Assembly (NCBI GenBank): GCA_016110215.1
Contig: JADWQD010000001.1
Span: forward strand, 744,001 to 808,000
DNA from: Capronia americana
Lineage: Eukaryota; Ascomycota; Eurotiomycetes; Chaetothyriales; Herpotrichiellaceae
Direction: 5' to 3'
Length of the DNA stretch: 64,000 nucleotides
Part shown: in pieces, positions 23,022-33,094 of the stretch
Position numbering within the stretch: position 1 is the stretch's first letter
Layout of the letters: every line of letters begins with the position of its first letter
The notes under the pieces: model-generated
Told to the model about the DNA's origin: nothing
Database searches by the model: none
Seen by the model: only the letters and a program-made list of their open reading frames with translations
Position numbers and translations under genes: made by a program

Positions 23022-23447
23022 TTGATACATCAAGTGTGGTTGGCATTGTCACGATTCTGTCGACTTCGCGATCCGAGTCTCCTTGTAAATGAGACGGAGT
23101 GCAATATTAATTATAGCCGTGTGTGTCGTGTTGACCTCGAAGTCGAATAGCGCCTCCAGAACGCTACGAGATGTTACATGGCGAACTATCCCGCACGTGT
23201 GCCGCTTAAAGTACACCAGATCAAAAGCGATACGGTCTGTGTGGTGTGCTTAAGCATCATGGGTATCTGTGCCGGTCTTAATCCCTTTTCCATCTTCCCT
23301 GCTTTTTGTTCTTCCGGTCCGGGACTATTAATACATATTCCGTGATTGTCGCATGGTTAGCACGCACGCATGCATACTTTTTGTCGAGGTTCTGGGTTCC
23401 CGGTTCAAGCCTGCGATGGGTGGATCAACCAGCGAAGCATATGTGCC
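23022..23447. other. convergent 3' region
   Basis: 426 bp between the facing 3' ends of the GCP5-like and pICln/Lot5-like genes. No gene recognised. Confidence 0.5.
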
Positions 23448-24464
23448 TTAGTCTGTTCGTCTCCATTTCGTGTCGTCGTCATCTTCGTTCCCTTGCTGGT
23501 CGCTGTCTCGTGGCCGGACTGTCCCAGCGCCGGGGCCGAGAGGTCCATAGCCATCGCCATCGCCGTCACCAGTCCCATTCCATTCCCGCCCATCTTCGTC
23601 TTCGTATTCGCCTTCCCCTTCCTCTTGATCATCCCCGCCGATCCAATTACCCTCCTCGTCGACAAACTCGTGCATGTTCTCTGCGGTAATCCACCCACCA
23701 CTGCCCGGCATTGCGGGAGGTAATCCACCATCGCTTGCGCCGGGGAACGCGAGTCCCGCCCGGAACAGTCGGCTTCCGTCTGCGCCTGTATCTTCGTTTT
23801 CGTCGTAATCGCCAGGCTCAACTGGGTCGGGGTGCAGATTAGAACACGCGGAGAGAGCGTTGAACATTGCTAGGGCGGGTGTCTGTTCCTTCTCGTCCTC
23901 ACCTTCAAGTCCTGTCTCTGTTGTCCCTGTTCCGGTGGACGTGATTTGTGGGGGTGCGGAGGCCGTAGGTATAACCGTTATGGATATGCTTTCCGGGTCG
24001 TCGTCTTCACCTGCTTCCGGGCTCTTTATAAGAACCTGCATGTAAAGACCCTGTTGTTCGCCCGGCCCAGGGGAGGGGACAGATTGGATCGCGTGTAGTG
24101 AGATGGACGGATACGGTATTGAGAGACCAACGTTCGCCCCGGTTTGATATAGAAGAAGCTTGTCCGAGGTGACGTACACGTCCAGCTCGAAGACGACTCT
24201 TTGCTTTCCTGCCACATCGCCGTTGGAGGTGCCATTTGTGGTCGAGGCTTCAGGGTCATGGTCTGGCTGCGGTGCGGAGGCCTCGAGGAGGGGTGCTAAT
24301 GCTGGGGTTGAGTGGGCTTCATGCTCTTGCACGATAAGTTTGCTCCTGTCGCTGTGGTAGTGCAGGACGGGAGGGCCGTTGTAGAACGAGGCGGGAGTGC
24401 TTGATTGATGTTCGATGAGGGGGATGAAGGAGGATGGCTTGGGTGCTTCGCGGAGGACTTCCAT
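23448..24464 (-). CDS. pICln/Lot5-family protein
   Basis: A single exon of 338 residues from the first ATG (MEVLREAPKP). The frame is open further upstream, but only with non-ATG codons. The N-terminal half has the PH-like pICln (Voldacs) pattern: a beta-rich stretch ending in VYVTSDKLLLYQ and then SIPYPSISLHAIQ. The second half is acidic and low in complexity, with GEGEYEDEDG and a Gly/Asp repeat. In animals pICln chaperones Sm proteins in the methylosome; the yeast relative Lot5 is poorly understood. A role in snRNP assembly is therefore inferred. It is divergent from the mannosyltransferase gene. Confidence 0.75.
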   Translation of the reverse strand: MEVLREAPKPSSFIPLIEHQSSTPASFYNGPPVLHYHSDRSKLIVQEHEAHSTPALAPLLEASAPQPDHDPEASTTNGTSNGDVAGKQRVVFELDVYVTSDKLLLYQTGANVGLSIPYPSISLHAIQSVPSPGPGEQQGLYMQVLIKSPEAGEDDDPESISITVIPTASAPPQITSTGTGTTETGLEGEDEKEQTPALAMFNALSACSNLHPDPVEPGDYDENEDTGADGSRLFRAGLAFPGASDGGLPPAMPGSGGWITAENMHEFVDEEGNWIGGDDQEEGEGEYEDEDGREWNGTGDGDGDGYGPLGPGAGTVRPRDSDQQGNEDDDDTKWRRTD

Positions 24465-24817
24465 GGCTGCTGGTATTGACCTGGCGACCTTACCGACCTT
24501 GCGTCGAGACAGGAGATTGAAAGTCTCGCTGTTGTGGACGGAAATTTTTGAGGGACTCGACGTCAAGATTGGCGGGGTGCCTGTTGGTGCCTGAAATTCG
24601 CGTTAGGGGACCCTGAATGGATTGTGCAGCGGCAGGGCCGGGGTAAAGCGGGTCTGCAGGCCACGTACGTATCGAACAAACCAAGGCTCAACCATCGATC
24701 AAATAATTTTCCACAGCGTGGCTTTTCTTTTCCAGGTATCTCAGTCAGTACAACATCACGGTCGGCGGAGCTCACAGACTCTTCGTCATGGCTGATGGCT
24801 AACAGCCTCTTCTCGAA
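24465..24817. promoter_or_regulatory. divergent promoter of the Lot5-like and GT15 genes
   Basis: 353 bp between two opposed start codons. A short upstream ATG reading only MADG then stop lies at 24788, 30 bp before the GT15 start. Confidence 0.5.
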
Positions 24818-26128
24818 ATGGCTATTGCGAAGCCCGTGCGGTTCCTAGGGGCCCTGTCCATCGTCCTCTTCTTTTTCCTTATTTATCAGTACTTGCGGCC
24901 GGTCCCAACGATACAGCCTCCGGGCACAGTGACGGGAAATGGCGACAAGATCGAGAACTGGGAGCAAGATCCCCTACTAGAGCGTACGAAGACCGTTGAG
25001 CCATCCAGACGACCCTACTAATATCTGTCGCAGCAATCGGCGAACCACCCGAGCCATTATGGCGACATACAGAGCACGACTATGCGCCCGACAGCCTCAA
25101 CCCAGCGCGCATCAATGCTACACTCCTCTCCCTCGTCCGTAACGAAGAACTCGAAGAACTTATCCCCACGATGAAACAACTCGAAGAGACGTGGAACTCT
25201 AAATTCAACTATCCCTGGACATTCTTCAACGACGTCCCTTTCACCGAAGAGTTCAAAGAACAAACCCAAGCACTCACCAAAGCGAAATGCTCATACCACG
25301 TCATCCCCAAGGAACACTGGGAAATGCCCTCCTGGGTGTCTGAGGAACTCTACCAAGAATCCGCAAAGATCCTGAAAGAGAACGACGTACAATATGCGGG
25401 CCTCAAATCCTACCATCAAATGTGTAGATGGAACAGTGGGATGTTCTACCGGCATCCCGCCCTCGAAAATACACAGTACTACTGGCGTGTGGAACCGAAG
25501 GTCAAGTTCTTCTGCCACGTCGACTACGATGTGTTCCGCTACATGCAAGACCACAACAAAACCTACGGGTTCAACATCAACCTGTTCGATTCCCCCGAAT
25601 CCATCCCCTCGTTATGGCCTGAAACCATCAAGTTCCTGGCCTCCCACTCAGAATATCTGCACAAGAACAACGCCATGGCCTGGCTGGTAGACAACAATCG
25701 CCGCCCGGACAACAATATCAAGGCGCACGGCTACAGCACGTGTCATTTTTGGTCCAATTTCGAGATCGCGGACCTGTCATTCTGGCGCTCCCAGGCTTAT
25801 GAGGATTATTTTACGCATTTAGATCGAACCGGAGGGTTCTTTTATGAGAGATGGGGGGACGCGCCGGTGCATAGTATTGCGTTGGGCTTGTTTGAGGACG
25901 CGAGCAAGATCCACTGGTATGCCGCCCATGGCCCTGGTTCGAGATGTAACACCGAAACTAACAAGGAACAGGTTCAAGGATATCGGATACAACCATGTCC
26001 CATTCTACAACTGCCCGAACTCACCGAAATGTTCGGGATGCACGCCCGGGCAATTTTACGGTGGCGAACCGTGGCTACAGCGAGAAGACTGCAGGCCGCT
26101 TTGGTTCAAGTATGTGGGCATGGGCTGA
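24818..26128 (+). CDS. alpha-1,2-mannosyltransferase, GT15 (Kre2/Mnt1/Ktr) family
   Basis: Three exons (24818-24983, 25034-25916, 25972-26128) give 401 residues, the usual family length. It is a type II Golgi protein: a short basic cytoplasmic tail and one membrane anchor (about residues 9-26), then the lumenal catalytic domain. It adds alpha-1,2-mannose from GDP-mannose to O- and N-glycans. Conserved stretches include ATLLSLVRNEEL, WTFFNDVPFTEEF, MCRWNSGMFYRHP, the metal-site region CHVDYDVFRYM, HFWSNFEIADL (with the proposed catalytic Glu) and GDAPVHSIA. The last exon carries the Cys-rich CPNSPKCSGCTPGQF end. Introns are 50 and 55 nt with clear branch sites (CTACTAAT in the first). Confidence 0.93.
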
Positions 26129-26788
26129 AGAAAAGGGGAATCAAGGATTTTTGGATTGGACTACACACCTTCTAATCTTGTATATGCATATCCCTCGAAT
26201 ATACTCCAGCCGTCTATCTATGCACTTCCATGCCCTCCCCCGTGTTGACCTGCAGCCAAGCTTGCAGGTATACGCCATTGGGAAAGGCTCTTCTTCGGCG
26301 CCGCATCTAAATAGTATTACTATCCTCTCTCCGTGCCAACGAACTGAAAAATGTAAACTCCACTGGTACCCTCACAATATCACACAGCACCGCCGCGATA
26401 GAAACGCCACCTTTCTCGTCTATCTGTTTCTTCATGCACCCTGCCCGGCCTGACTAAGAAATGCACGTCGCGTGCTAAACATGCCTCGAAGGGGGAAACA
26501 CGATGCCTTTCGCCGCAGTGAAAACAGAAAGCCTCCGCATGTGTTACGTTTCTGGCTTGTCACAAGACTGCTACTGGCATCGACTGCTTCACCTCTGGAG
26601 ACATGGAGGAAAGTCAAGGTATAAATCAAGGACAATGCGTGTGTTCGTCTTCTGTATTGGAGGGCTCCTTGTCTGCCTGCCTGTTTGCTTACCTGCTTGC
26701 CCACGACGAGGATTCCTGAATCTAAGGTCCGAAACTGACTGCTTCACTTGGTACTTACCTTCTCATCGACCTGACCTGGTCACTCACC
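26129..26788. other. intergenic, UbiA promoter
   Basis: 660 bp between the GT15 stop and the UbiA start, both on the plus strand. No further gene or repeat noted. Confidence 0.45.
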
Positions 26789-27913
26789 ATGGTCAAGAAT
26801 CCTGCCGTCGCCAACTTTGCCTTGAGCAAAGCAAAGGCAACCGATAAGGAGAAGAACAAGAAGGAGGGGGGGAAGGGGAAGCCGGCGACCGCCCCGGACT
26901 CCCTCGCCCATCAATATGGCGGTAACTCAATCTCCAGCTGGGTCTCGCGCCTCCCGGCGTCTTGGGTTCCTTATATCCAACTCGCGCGGCTGAACCCCCC
27001 GGCGGGTCTCTTCCTGATATACTTCCCGCACTTGTTCGGCGTGCTCCTGGCGAGTGTGCGCCTACGCGCGTCGCACCCAGACCTGCTCCATCCCGCTGTC
27101 ACGCTGCTGGGCGGCAGTTTCTTCGTCAGCAACGCCATCCACATCTGGAATGACTTGATCGACGCCCCGCTCGACGCGCTGGTCGAACGGACTCGGAACC
27201 GCCCCATCCCCCGGGGGGCAGTGTCCCGGGCGCGGGCCCTAGTCTTCACGATTACTCAGGCCGTATGCGCCGCGGCGGTCCTGCCGTTCCTGAATGAAGG
27301 GATAAGTCCCTGGGAGGCCCTGGTGTGGGCAACTCCCGGGGTCGTCAGCTGGACGTACTACCCTTTTGCAAAGAGGCATTTCGACGTCCCGCAGGCAGTG
27401 CTGGGCTTTTGTCTGGCATGGGGAGTCGTCATGGGTTGTTTGGCCATGGGATTGAGGCCCGTCGAGGTCACTACCACCGTGTCCGTGTCTGGGAGCACAG
27501 ATTGGGACGTTAACGTCGATTGGTCTGCCGTATGCCTTTTCGGGGCTTGTGTTCTGTGGTCGGTCATCTATGATAGCGTGTACGCGCATCAAGACCGTGA
27601 CGACGATATCAAGTTGGGGATCAAGTCGCTTGCGGTGCTGTGTCGGGGGCGGATGAAAGAGGTGCTTTGGGCGCTGCTGGGCGTGATGGCGCTGATGCTG
27701 GCCGCGTGTGGTGTTATCGCTGAGCTATCGGTGTGGTTCTATGTTCTGGGTGTTGGGGGTTCTTTTGTGGCGTTGGCGACCATGATTTACAGGGTGCAGT
27801 TGGGGGAGAGCGCGAGTTGTTGGTGGTGGTTTGGCAAGGGCTTCTGGTGGGTTGGATTTGCGATTTCTGGTGGTTTACTTGCCGACTTGGTTGGGAGGGA
27901 GGTAGTTAAGTAA
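26789..27913 (+). CDS. UbiA-family prenyltransferase
   Basis: A single exon of 374 residues with a Lys-rich N-terminus and about eight or nine membrane segments. Both Asp-rich, Mg-diphosphate-binding motifs are present: NDLIDAPLD at 121-129 and YDSVYAHQDRDDD at 261-273. The ERTRNRPIPRG loop follows the first. These enzymes join a prenyl diphosphate to an aromatic acceptor. The layout matches 4-hydroxybenzoate polyprenyltransferase (COQ2) and its fungal meroterpenoid relatives (motif two with YAxQDxxDD). The basic N-terminal stretch (about 13-31) is not an obvious mitochondrial presequence, so a paralogue outside ubiquinone synthesis is possible. No polyketide synthase or terpene cyclase lies in the window, so the acceptor is unknown. 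Confidence 0.85.
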   Translation: MVKNPAVANFALSKAKATDKEKNKKEGGKGKPATAPDSLAHQYGGNSISSWVSRLPASWVPYIQLARLNPPAGLFLIYFPHLFGVLLASVRLRASHPDLLHPAVTLLGGSFFVSNAIHIWNDLIDAPLDALVERTRNRPIPRGAVSRARALVFTITQAVCAAAVLPFLNEGISPWEALVWATPGVVSWTYYPFAKRHFDVPQAVLGFCLAWGVVMGCLAMGLRPVEVTTTVSVSGSTDWDVNVDWSAVCLFGACVLWSVIYDSVYAHQDRDDDIKLGIKSLAVLCRGRMKEVLWALLGVMALMLAACGVIAELSVWFYVLGVGGSFVALATMIYRVQLGESASCWWWFGKGFWWVGFAISGGLLADLVGREVVK

Positions 27914-29418
27914 GTGAGTGAGTATTAGTGGACTGGATGGGTTTCCGATCCCGAGATAGCAGTGCGCAGCCGGTGTTGAGAACTCACCGGGACCATTAGA
28001 ATGGTTGTGACTTGGGATCTCGGTCGACCGTCTGAAGCAGGAAGGACACTGGAAGCTGCAAAGAGTGCTTACAAGATCTCCGTGAGGATGAAGGCCCTTA
28101 GGAAAGCGAAGACGGCAGTTCCCGGATAGACACGCACGAGGACTATTGGAGTGTAGGTTGGTGTTCTGGAGCGATAGAGGCTGGCTGGCGGGGGACTTTC
28201 TTTCTGTTAGAGTCGTATATAGCTGAATACCTAGGGTACGACCGGAGAGCGCATTGCCGGGCGTGTCTTGAGCAAGAATCTCCAACTACACTGAGCTCGA
28301 AGTTCGTACTCCCTATCAAGCGAGGCATACACGTTTCCTACCTGTAAAGTGAGATGTAAGGTACAGTAGCTCGTGAACTCTCGAGCTGATTTCAACCACT
28401 ATTACCGACCCCTTTGCTCGTCCTTACGATCCCTAGAATTTTTTCTTGGGACACCAGATGGGCGATCCGAGGATAAAGTCGCCCTCACACCCAGCGAAGG
28501 CATATTTCTTTGTCTGCAGTCTCCTGGACCGACTTAACAGCTCCTTCAAAACAAAGCGAGAATCCGGACAGGTCAGGATAAACATAAGCCCTCTCGGTAT
28601 GGACTCCTCCGATACCCATGCAGGTCATAGATCCTTCCTGCTCGGTCAAAGTCTCTGCCGGCTTGGACCTAGCCAACTGATGTGGCATGACTCGTATTCG
28701 ACGGGGAACAAGCATGCTTAAGAAGTGTGGCTTGGAAGCTTGGGGAAGCCCAACAAGTGAGAAGCCGGCCAGACACGGGAAGAGGCCGTGGGGAAGCTTC
28801 TTCGACCCCAGTGGCGCCCCCGGTCCTTTGCCTCTCCTCCACAGATTCACCCAATCTTGTCGTCCCGCCCAGGCGCCACGCACCTGGAGATACGGGGTAT
28901 GATATCAAAGCCTACGCACCGGACGTCTATCTCAGCGCTTTCTCCAATACTGGCTGCTATGTCCGACCGTGACGCCACTAAATTATGCAGAGATCACCGC
29001 TCATAGTCCGCTTCGGCAGTCACTCTGTTGGCTTCGAGAAACCGTCGAAACGCTTCGTCGATCCATCGCGGCCATGACTTTCACCGGCGTTGACGGTGAT
29101 CTACGCCGAATCCTGCAATTTGACCCTGTCCACTGCACCACCGCACCACTGTAACCCAAGTTTGTGGGGAAGGAGGGACAAGTGCTGGCCAGGGACATCT
29201 GCCGCTGATCCCAACCGCATGTGAGTGAGGTGACCCAGATGGATCGCTGCCACGAGACTGGGAAAGGTAGGTTCGCTTGCATCTAGATATAAAGGTTGGA
29301 TCGCCCAGATCTGCGCAACCCTGGATTCTACTTCCTCCCTTCCTCTCTCCTCGTGCTACGTGCCCTTCGCTGTCCAACTGATTCCCAGACTTGAGGCTTC
29401 AAGCCTTGTCCAACCAAC
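27914..29418. other. 1.5-kb gene-poor stretch
   Basis: Many short frames on both strands but none with family resemblance or paired splice sites. It separates UbiA from the ACS-family transporter and holds that gene's promoter. No repeat unit seen. Confidence 0.45.
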
Positions 29419-31124
29419 ATGGATTCAAAAGAGATTATGAGCGAGAAGCCTGCCACAGGCCCTACTCCCACGGAAGCTATCCACTCGCCCTCCTCGAAGT
29501 CGTCTTCGTCCGATGAGAAGCCCACTGTCTTGACAGCAGAGGATGTCCCTCACGGGCACAATGACATTTACCATCCTTATGACCGCCGTCTTGCGCCGCA
29601 GTACACCAAAAAGGAGGAAGATGCCGTCATCCGCAAGCTCGACTGGCATCTCATGCCTCTGATCTTTGTGCTCTACTCACTTTCGGTACTTGACCGGTCG
29701 AATTTGGGCAACGCCAGAATCTCCGGTATGGAAGACGACATCGACCTGTCAGGAAAACGGTATGACTGGTTGGGAACGACGTTCTACATTGCCTGTAAGT
29801 GTTGAAGCCAATTCTCCAGACCGACAAAGCTTCCAATTCCCGTCCACTGTAGACTGGACACTCGATTGACGCTTTCCCGCACGCAGACATTCTCTCCCAA
29901 TGGACACAGATGGGTTGGAAAGCCTTCCCACCACACGCCTGGGTCGCTTTCGTCGTCTTCGGCTGGGGCGTGGTGTCTACCCTGCAAGCTGCATGCTCAT
30001 CCTGGGCCGGCGTCATGGTCTGTCGAGTCTTCCTCGCCATATTCGAAGCTGCGTACGGCCCCGGGGTGCCTCTCTATCTCAGCTTCTTCTATCCGCGCGA
30101 GAAGCTCGGTCTTCGCACGGGTATCTTCCTCTCAGGCTCGGCAGCTGCGAACGCGTATGGCTCAGCACTGGCGTACGGCATCTCTCAAGCGAAAGGGAGC
30201 ATTGGACCTTGGCGCATTCTCTTCATCGTCGAAGGAGTCCCGACCTGCCTTTTGGCCATCGTGGCGTGGTTCTGGCTGCCTGACTCTCCGCACCATTGCA
30301 AGTTCCTCAATGAGAGGGAGCGAGAAATCGCCGTGGATTTGTCTCTGCGACAACCGGGCGACAGAACGGGGAACAAGGGTCTGCAATGGAAGCAAGTGGT
30401 AGGAGGGCTGCTGGATTACCGATGTGAGTATTTTTGACACGATCACCCTCCCATGTTCAATATACTAATCTGCGATGCAGCATATCTGCCTCCACTGATG
30501 TACTTCGGCTGCAACGTCTGCTTCGCCTCGCTCCCGCTGTTCGTCCCAACAATCATCTCCGAAATGGGATCGTTCTCGACCATCCAATCGAACGGCATGT
30601 CCGCCCCGCCTTACGTTCTCTGCTGGTTCGCCATCGTCGGCACGTCCTTCATCTCCGACCGGCTCAAGATGCGTGGCATCTTCGTCGCTCTCCCGGCGCT
30701 CCTCGCCGCCGTGGGGTACATCATTCTCGGCACCACCAGTGGCACCGGGCCACGCTACTTTGCACTATTCCTCGCGGTCCTGATCTTCGTCTCCGTGGCC
30801 ATGACGCTCACGTGGGTTGGCAACACACACGCCACGGATTCCAAACGCGCCGTCGCCCTCGCCATTCTCGCCACGGGAGGCCAATGCGGCCCGGTGCTGG
30901 GGACCAATATCTTCCCCAAATCCGACAAGCCCTACTATCGTAAGGGCATGTGGATCTCTTGTGGCGCGTGTTTACTCGTCGTGGTGACCAGCGTCATGCA
31001 GATGGGCTTGTTGCATCGCGCGAACAAGAAGCGGGACGAGAAGTATGGGCGAGATCGGGAGACTGTGCATCTAGAGAACCCGACGGAGTCCGGGGATGAC
31101 AAGCAGTTCAGGTATGTCGTTTAA
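29419..31124 (+). CDS. MFS transporter, anion:cation symporter (ACS, Dal5-like) family
   Basis: Three exons (29419-29794, 29887-30423, 30481-31124) give 518 residues. A hydrophilic N-terminal 70 residues precedes 12 expected membrane segments. RKLDWHLMPLIFVLYSLSVLDRSNLGNARI in segment 1 and loop, then LSQWTQMGWKAFPPH, are typical of the fungal ACS (allantoate/nicotinate/pantothenate) branch. The loop 2-3 region with ACSSWAGVMVCRVFLAIFEAAYGPGVP also fits. It would bring an organic acid or vitamin across the plasma membrane with protons. The substrate is not readable. The first intron is 92 nt, the second 57 nt. Confidence 0.88.
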
Positions 31125-31630
31125 GAGCGTTCTAGGGAACAGCGGAGGAGACCGGGCAAGTGAAAATTAAGATGAAGAGCGCCGCCCGTCTTGCGAGACG
31201 GTAGAGCGGATGTGATATCGAGCGGTCATGCTGCTTTGGCGGGTTTGTCAGTCCCCCGAAGTCAAGGTTCATTACATACCATGTGACGGGTCTCAGAAGT
31301 GGCTCTTCGAGTTAGTTTTGCCGAAGATATTCTGCAACCAAGCTCAATACAACGATGTGAAACACTCGCGAACGATCTACCTTTATGGTAGAGTCTCCAA
31401 AATACGGAAAAAAGGGAAAAAAGCAACACCGCAAATCTCCTATGTCCGGGATTGACTGAGACTGGACACCATCCACCATCGAAGGGGGCCAATCACGAAG
31501 TCAGAGGGGAGCAGATGGGACTATCCGTATCCCCTCCCAGGCCTGGCTTGAGGTGTAGTTATAACCACGTCATGTGGAAAGGTTACCCTAACTACCAGTG
31601 ACATGACTTGGGAGCAGTCGGGATCCGCGC
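31125..31630. other. intergenic
   Basis: 506 bp with only short chance frames. Confidence 0.45.
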
Positions 31631-32200
31631 ATGTCCACTCCCCAATATTCCTTCCACATTGACATGCTCGGTCGAGTTCAAAAGATTCAAGCAGCCATCA
31701 AACGTGTGCCCGAGGAGACTATCACAGATATCAGCAAAGTCTAGGACTACGTACGAAAGTTCGCCGAGGCACAGAAAGCCTCGCTGACGGACATCGAGAT
31801 TGAGATCGAACCTAGTGTTTTCCTGGGCTGGGAGCGTACGTACTATTCGATGTGCTCAACTGGATTGTTTAAAGCCGACTTCATCGCCGGACCGGGCAAC
31901 GCCTTTGTGGCGGAAGAGAAACAGCTATTCGGCGAAGTTGGCGTCGATCTGTTCGGCGGACCGACCGAGGTCCTGATCGTGGCCGACGAACATGCGGACC
32001 CGTATGTCGTGGCGATAGATCTTCTCTCCCAGGCCGAACATGGGCCAGACAGCTCTGCGGTCCTCATCACGCATTCCGAACAGGTTGCCCAGCAGACGGT
32101 TGAGTCTATCGACAAGTTACTACAGCATCTCCCCACGGCGGGCATATCGGGCGTGTCATGGAAGAACCATGGCGAAGTGACCGTGGTCGACACCCTATAG
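31631..32200 (+). pseudogene. histidinol-dehydrogenase-family relic
   Basis: From ATG 31631 the frame is open except for one TAG at 31742-31744 and ends at 32200 (about 190 codons). The family is about 430 residues. The second half is clear HDH: IAGPGNAFVAE, then DLFGGPTEVLIVADEHADP and the zinc-binding LLSQAEHG (Gln and His). About 110 residues expected between PSVFLG and the IAGPGN segment are missing. The catalytic Glu-His and C-terminal domain are also absent. Fungi carry extra HisD-like genes besides HIS4, some annotated as sulfopropanediol dehydrogenase. This copy is almost certainly dead, with one nonsense codon, one internal deletion and one end truncation. Confidence 0.8.
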
Positions 32201-33094
32201 CGCCTTATGTTTATGATACCTCCATGTATCCTTCAGTGCGAGAAAGGGGCCCACAACTTGGCCCCTGCGTTCCCCGTTGTCTGTACTTCAAAGCTTCAGA
32301 GCGGCCATTCCGGGCCCTCCCGCTCGGTTTGACGTGCCCGTGTGGGCCGGAGGAAGGATCTAGCCAAATGCGGTTCGTGCAGTTCGTTCCTCCGCCATGC
32401 CCATGGCACTGTCGCTGCCATTTATTCTCTGAACGTCGCTGCCATTTATTCTCTGAATGTCGCTGCCATTATCCTCTGAAGGTCCCCGCTGCCATATGCT
32501 CTTAAGAGGGCTGTTGCATCGTCACTGTGAGTGGGAATATCCTCCATAACCTGACTAAAAAGCCAAGTCTATGGAGGCCATTTTAGTCCTTACATCAGCT
32601 CGATTGCGAATGTCGTCTGCAAGCCTCTCACCTGATCAAGCTGCTGCCTCGCCAAAACAGGCGAGGTGTCGAAGGGCAGCTCACCAAGAAGGGATTTGCT
32701 CGCTCAAATCGGACCAATCTAAAACATTATCGACCCACCCACAGTAAACGAGATCACCACGCAGACGAATTTCAGCCTTGCGTAGTTCGTGTTGGAAGGA
32801 AAAAGTTCTCAAATTCTCTGCTGATACCTCGTATTAGGGCACCATTTTTATTATCACACCATGACCTCTATCCTGGATGCCATACTGTGGAGTGAGCAGA
32901 AAATAACACGTTGATGTCGGCTGAGGGCATCAGAGCCAGCGGCACCTTGACACTATCCTATATCTAAGGCTGGGGCTCACGGCATCGTCCCGTTCCCTCA
33001 GCATGTGTATGAATCTCGCCCCAGCTTCAAAACGGAAACTTACATCCAGTCTGACAACCAGCACAAAGCACCGACTACCAACATCCCGGCTCCA
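32201..33094. other. gene-free stretch with tandem repeat
   Basis: 894 bp without a recognised gene. It contains the 24-bp tandem repeat listed separately and otherwise looks featureless. Confidence 0.45.
32411..32503. repeat. 24-bp tandem repeat, about 3.7 copies
   Basis: Units start at 32411, 32435, 32459 and 32482 with the core GTCGCTGCCATTTATTCTCT. The first two copies are near identical. The third has lost a T and the fourth is diverged (GTCCCCGCTGCC). Confidence 0.85.
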
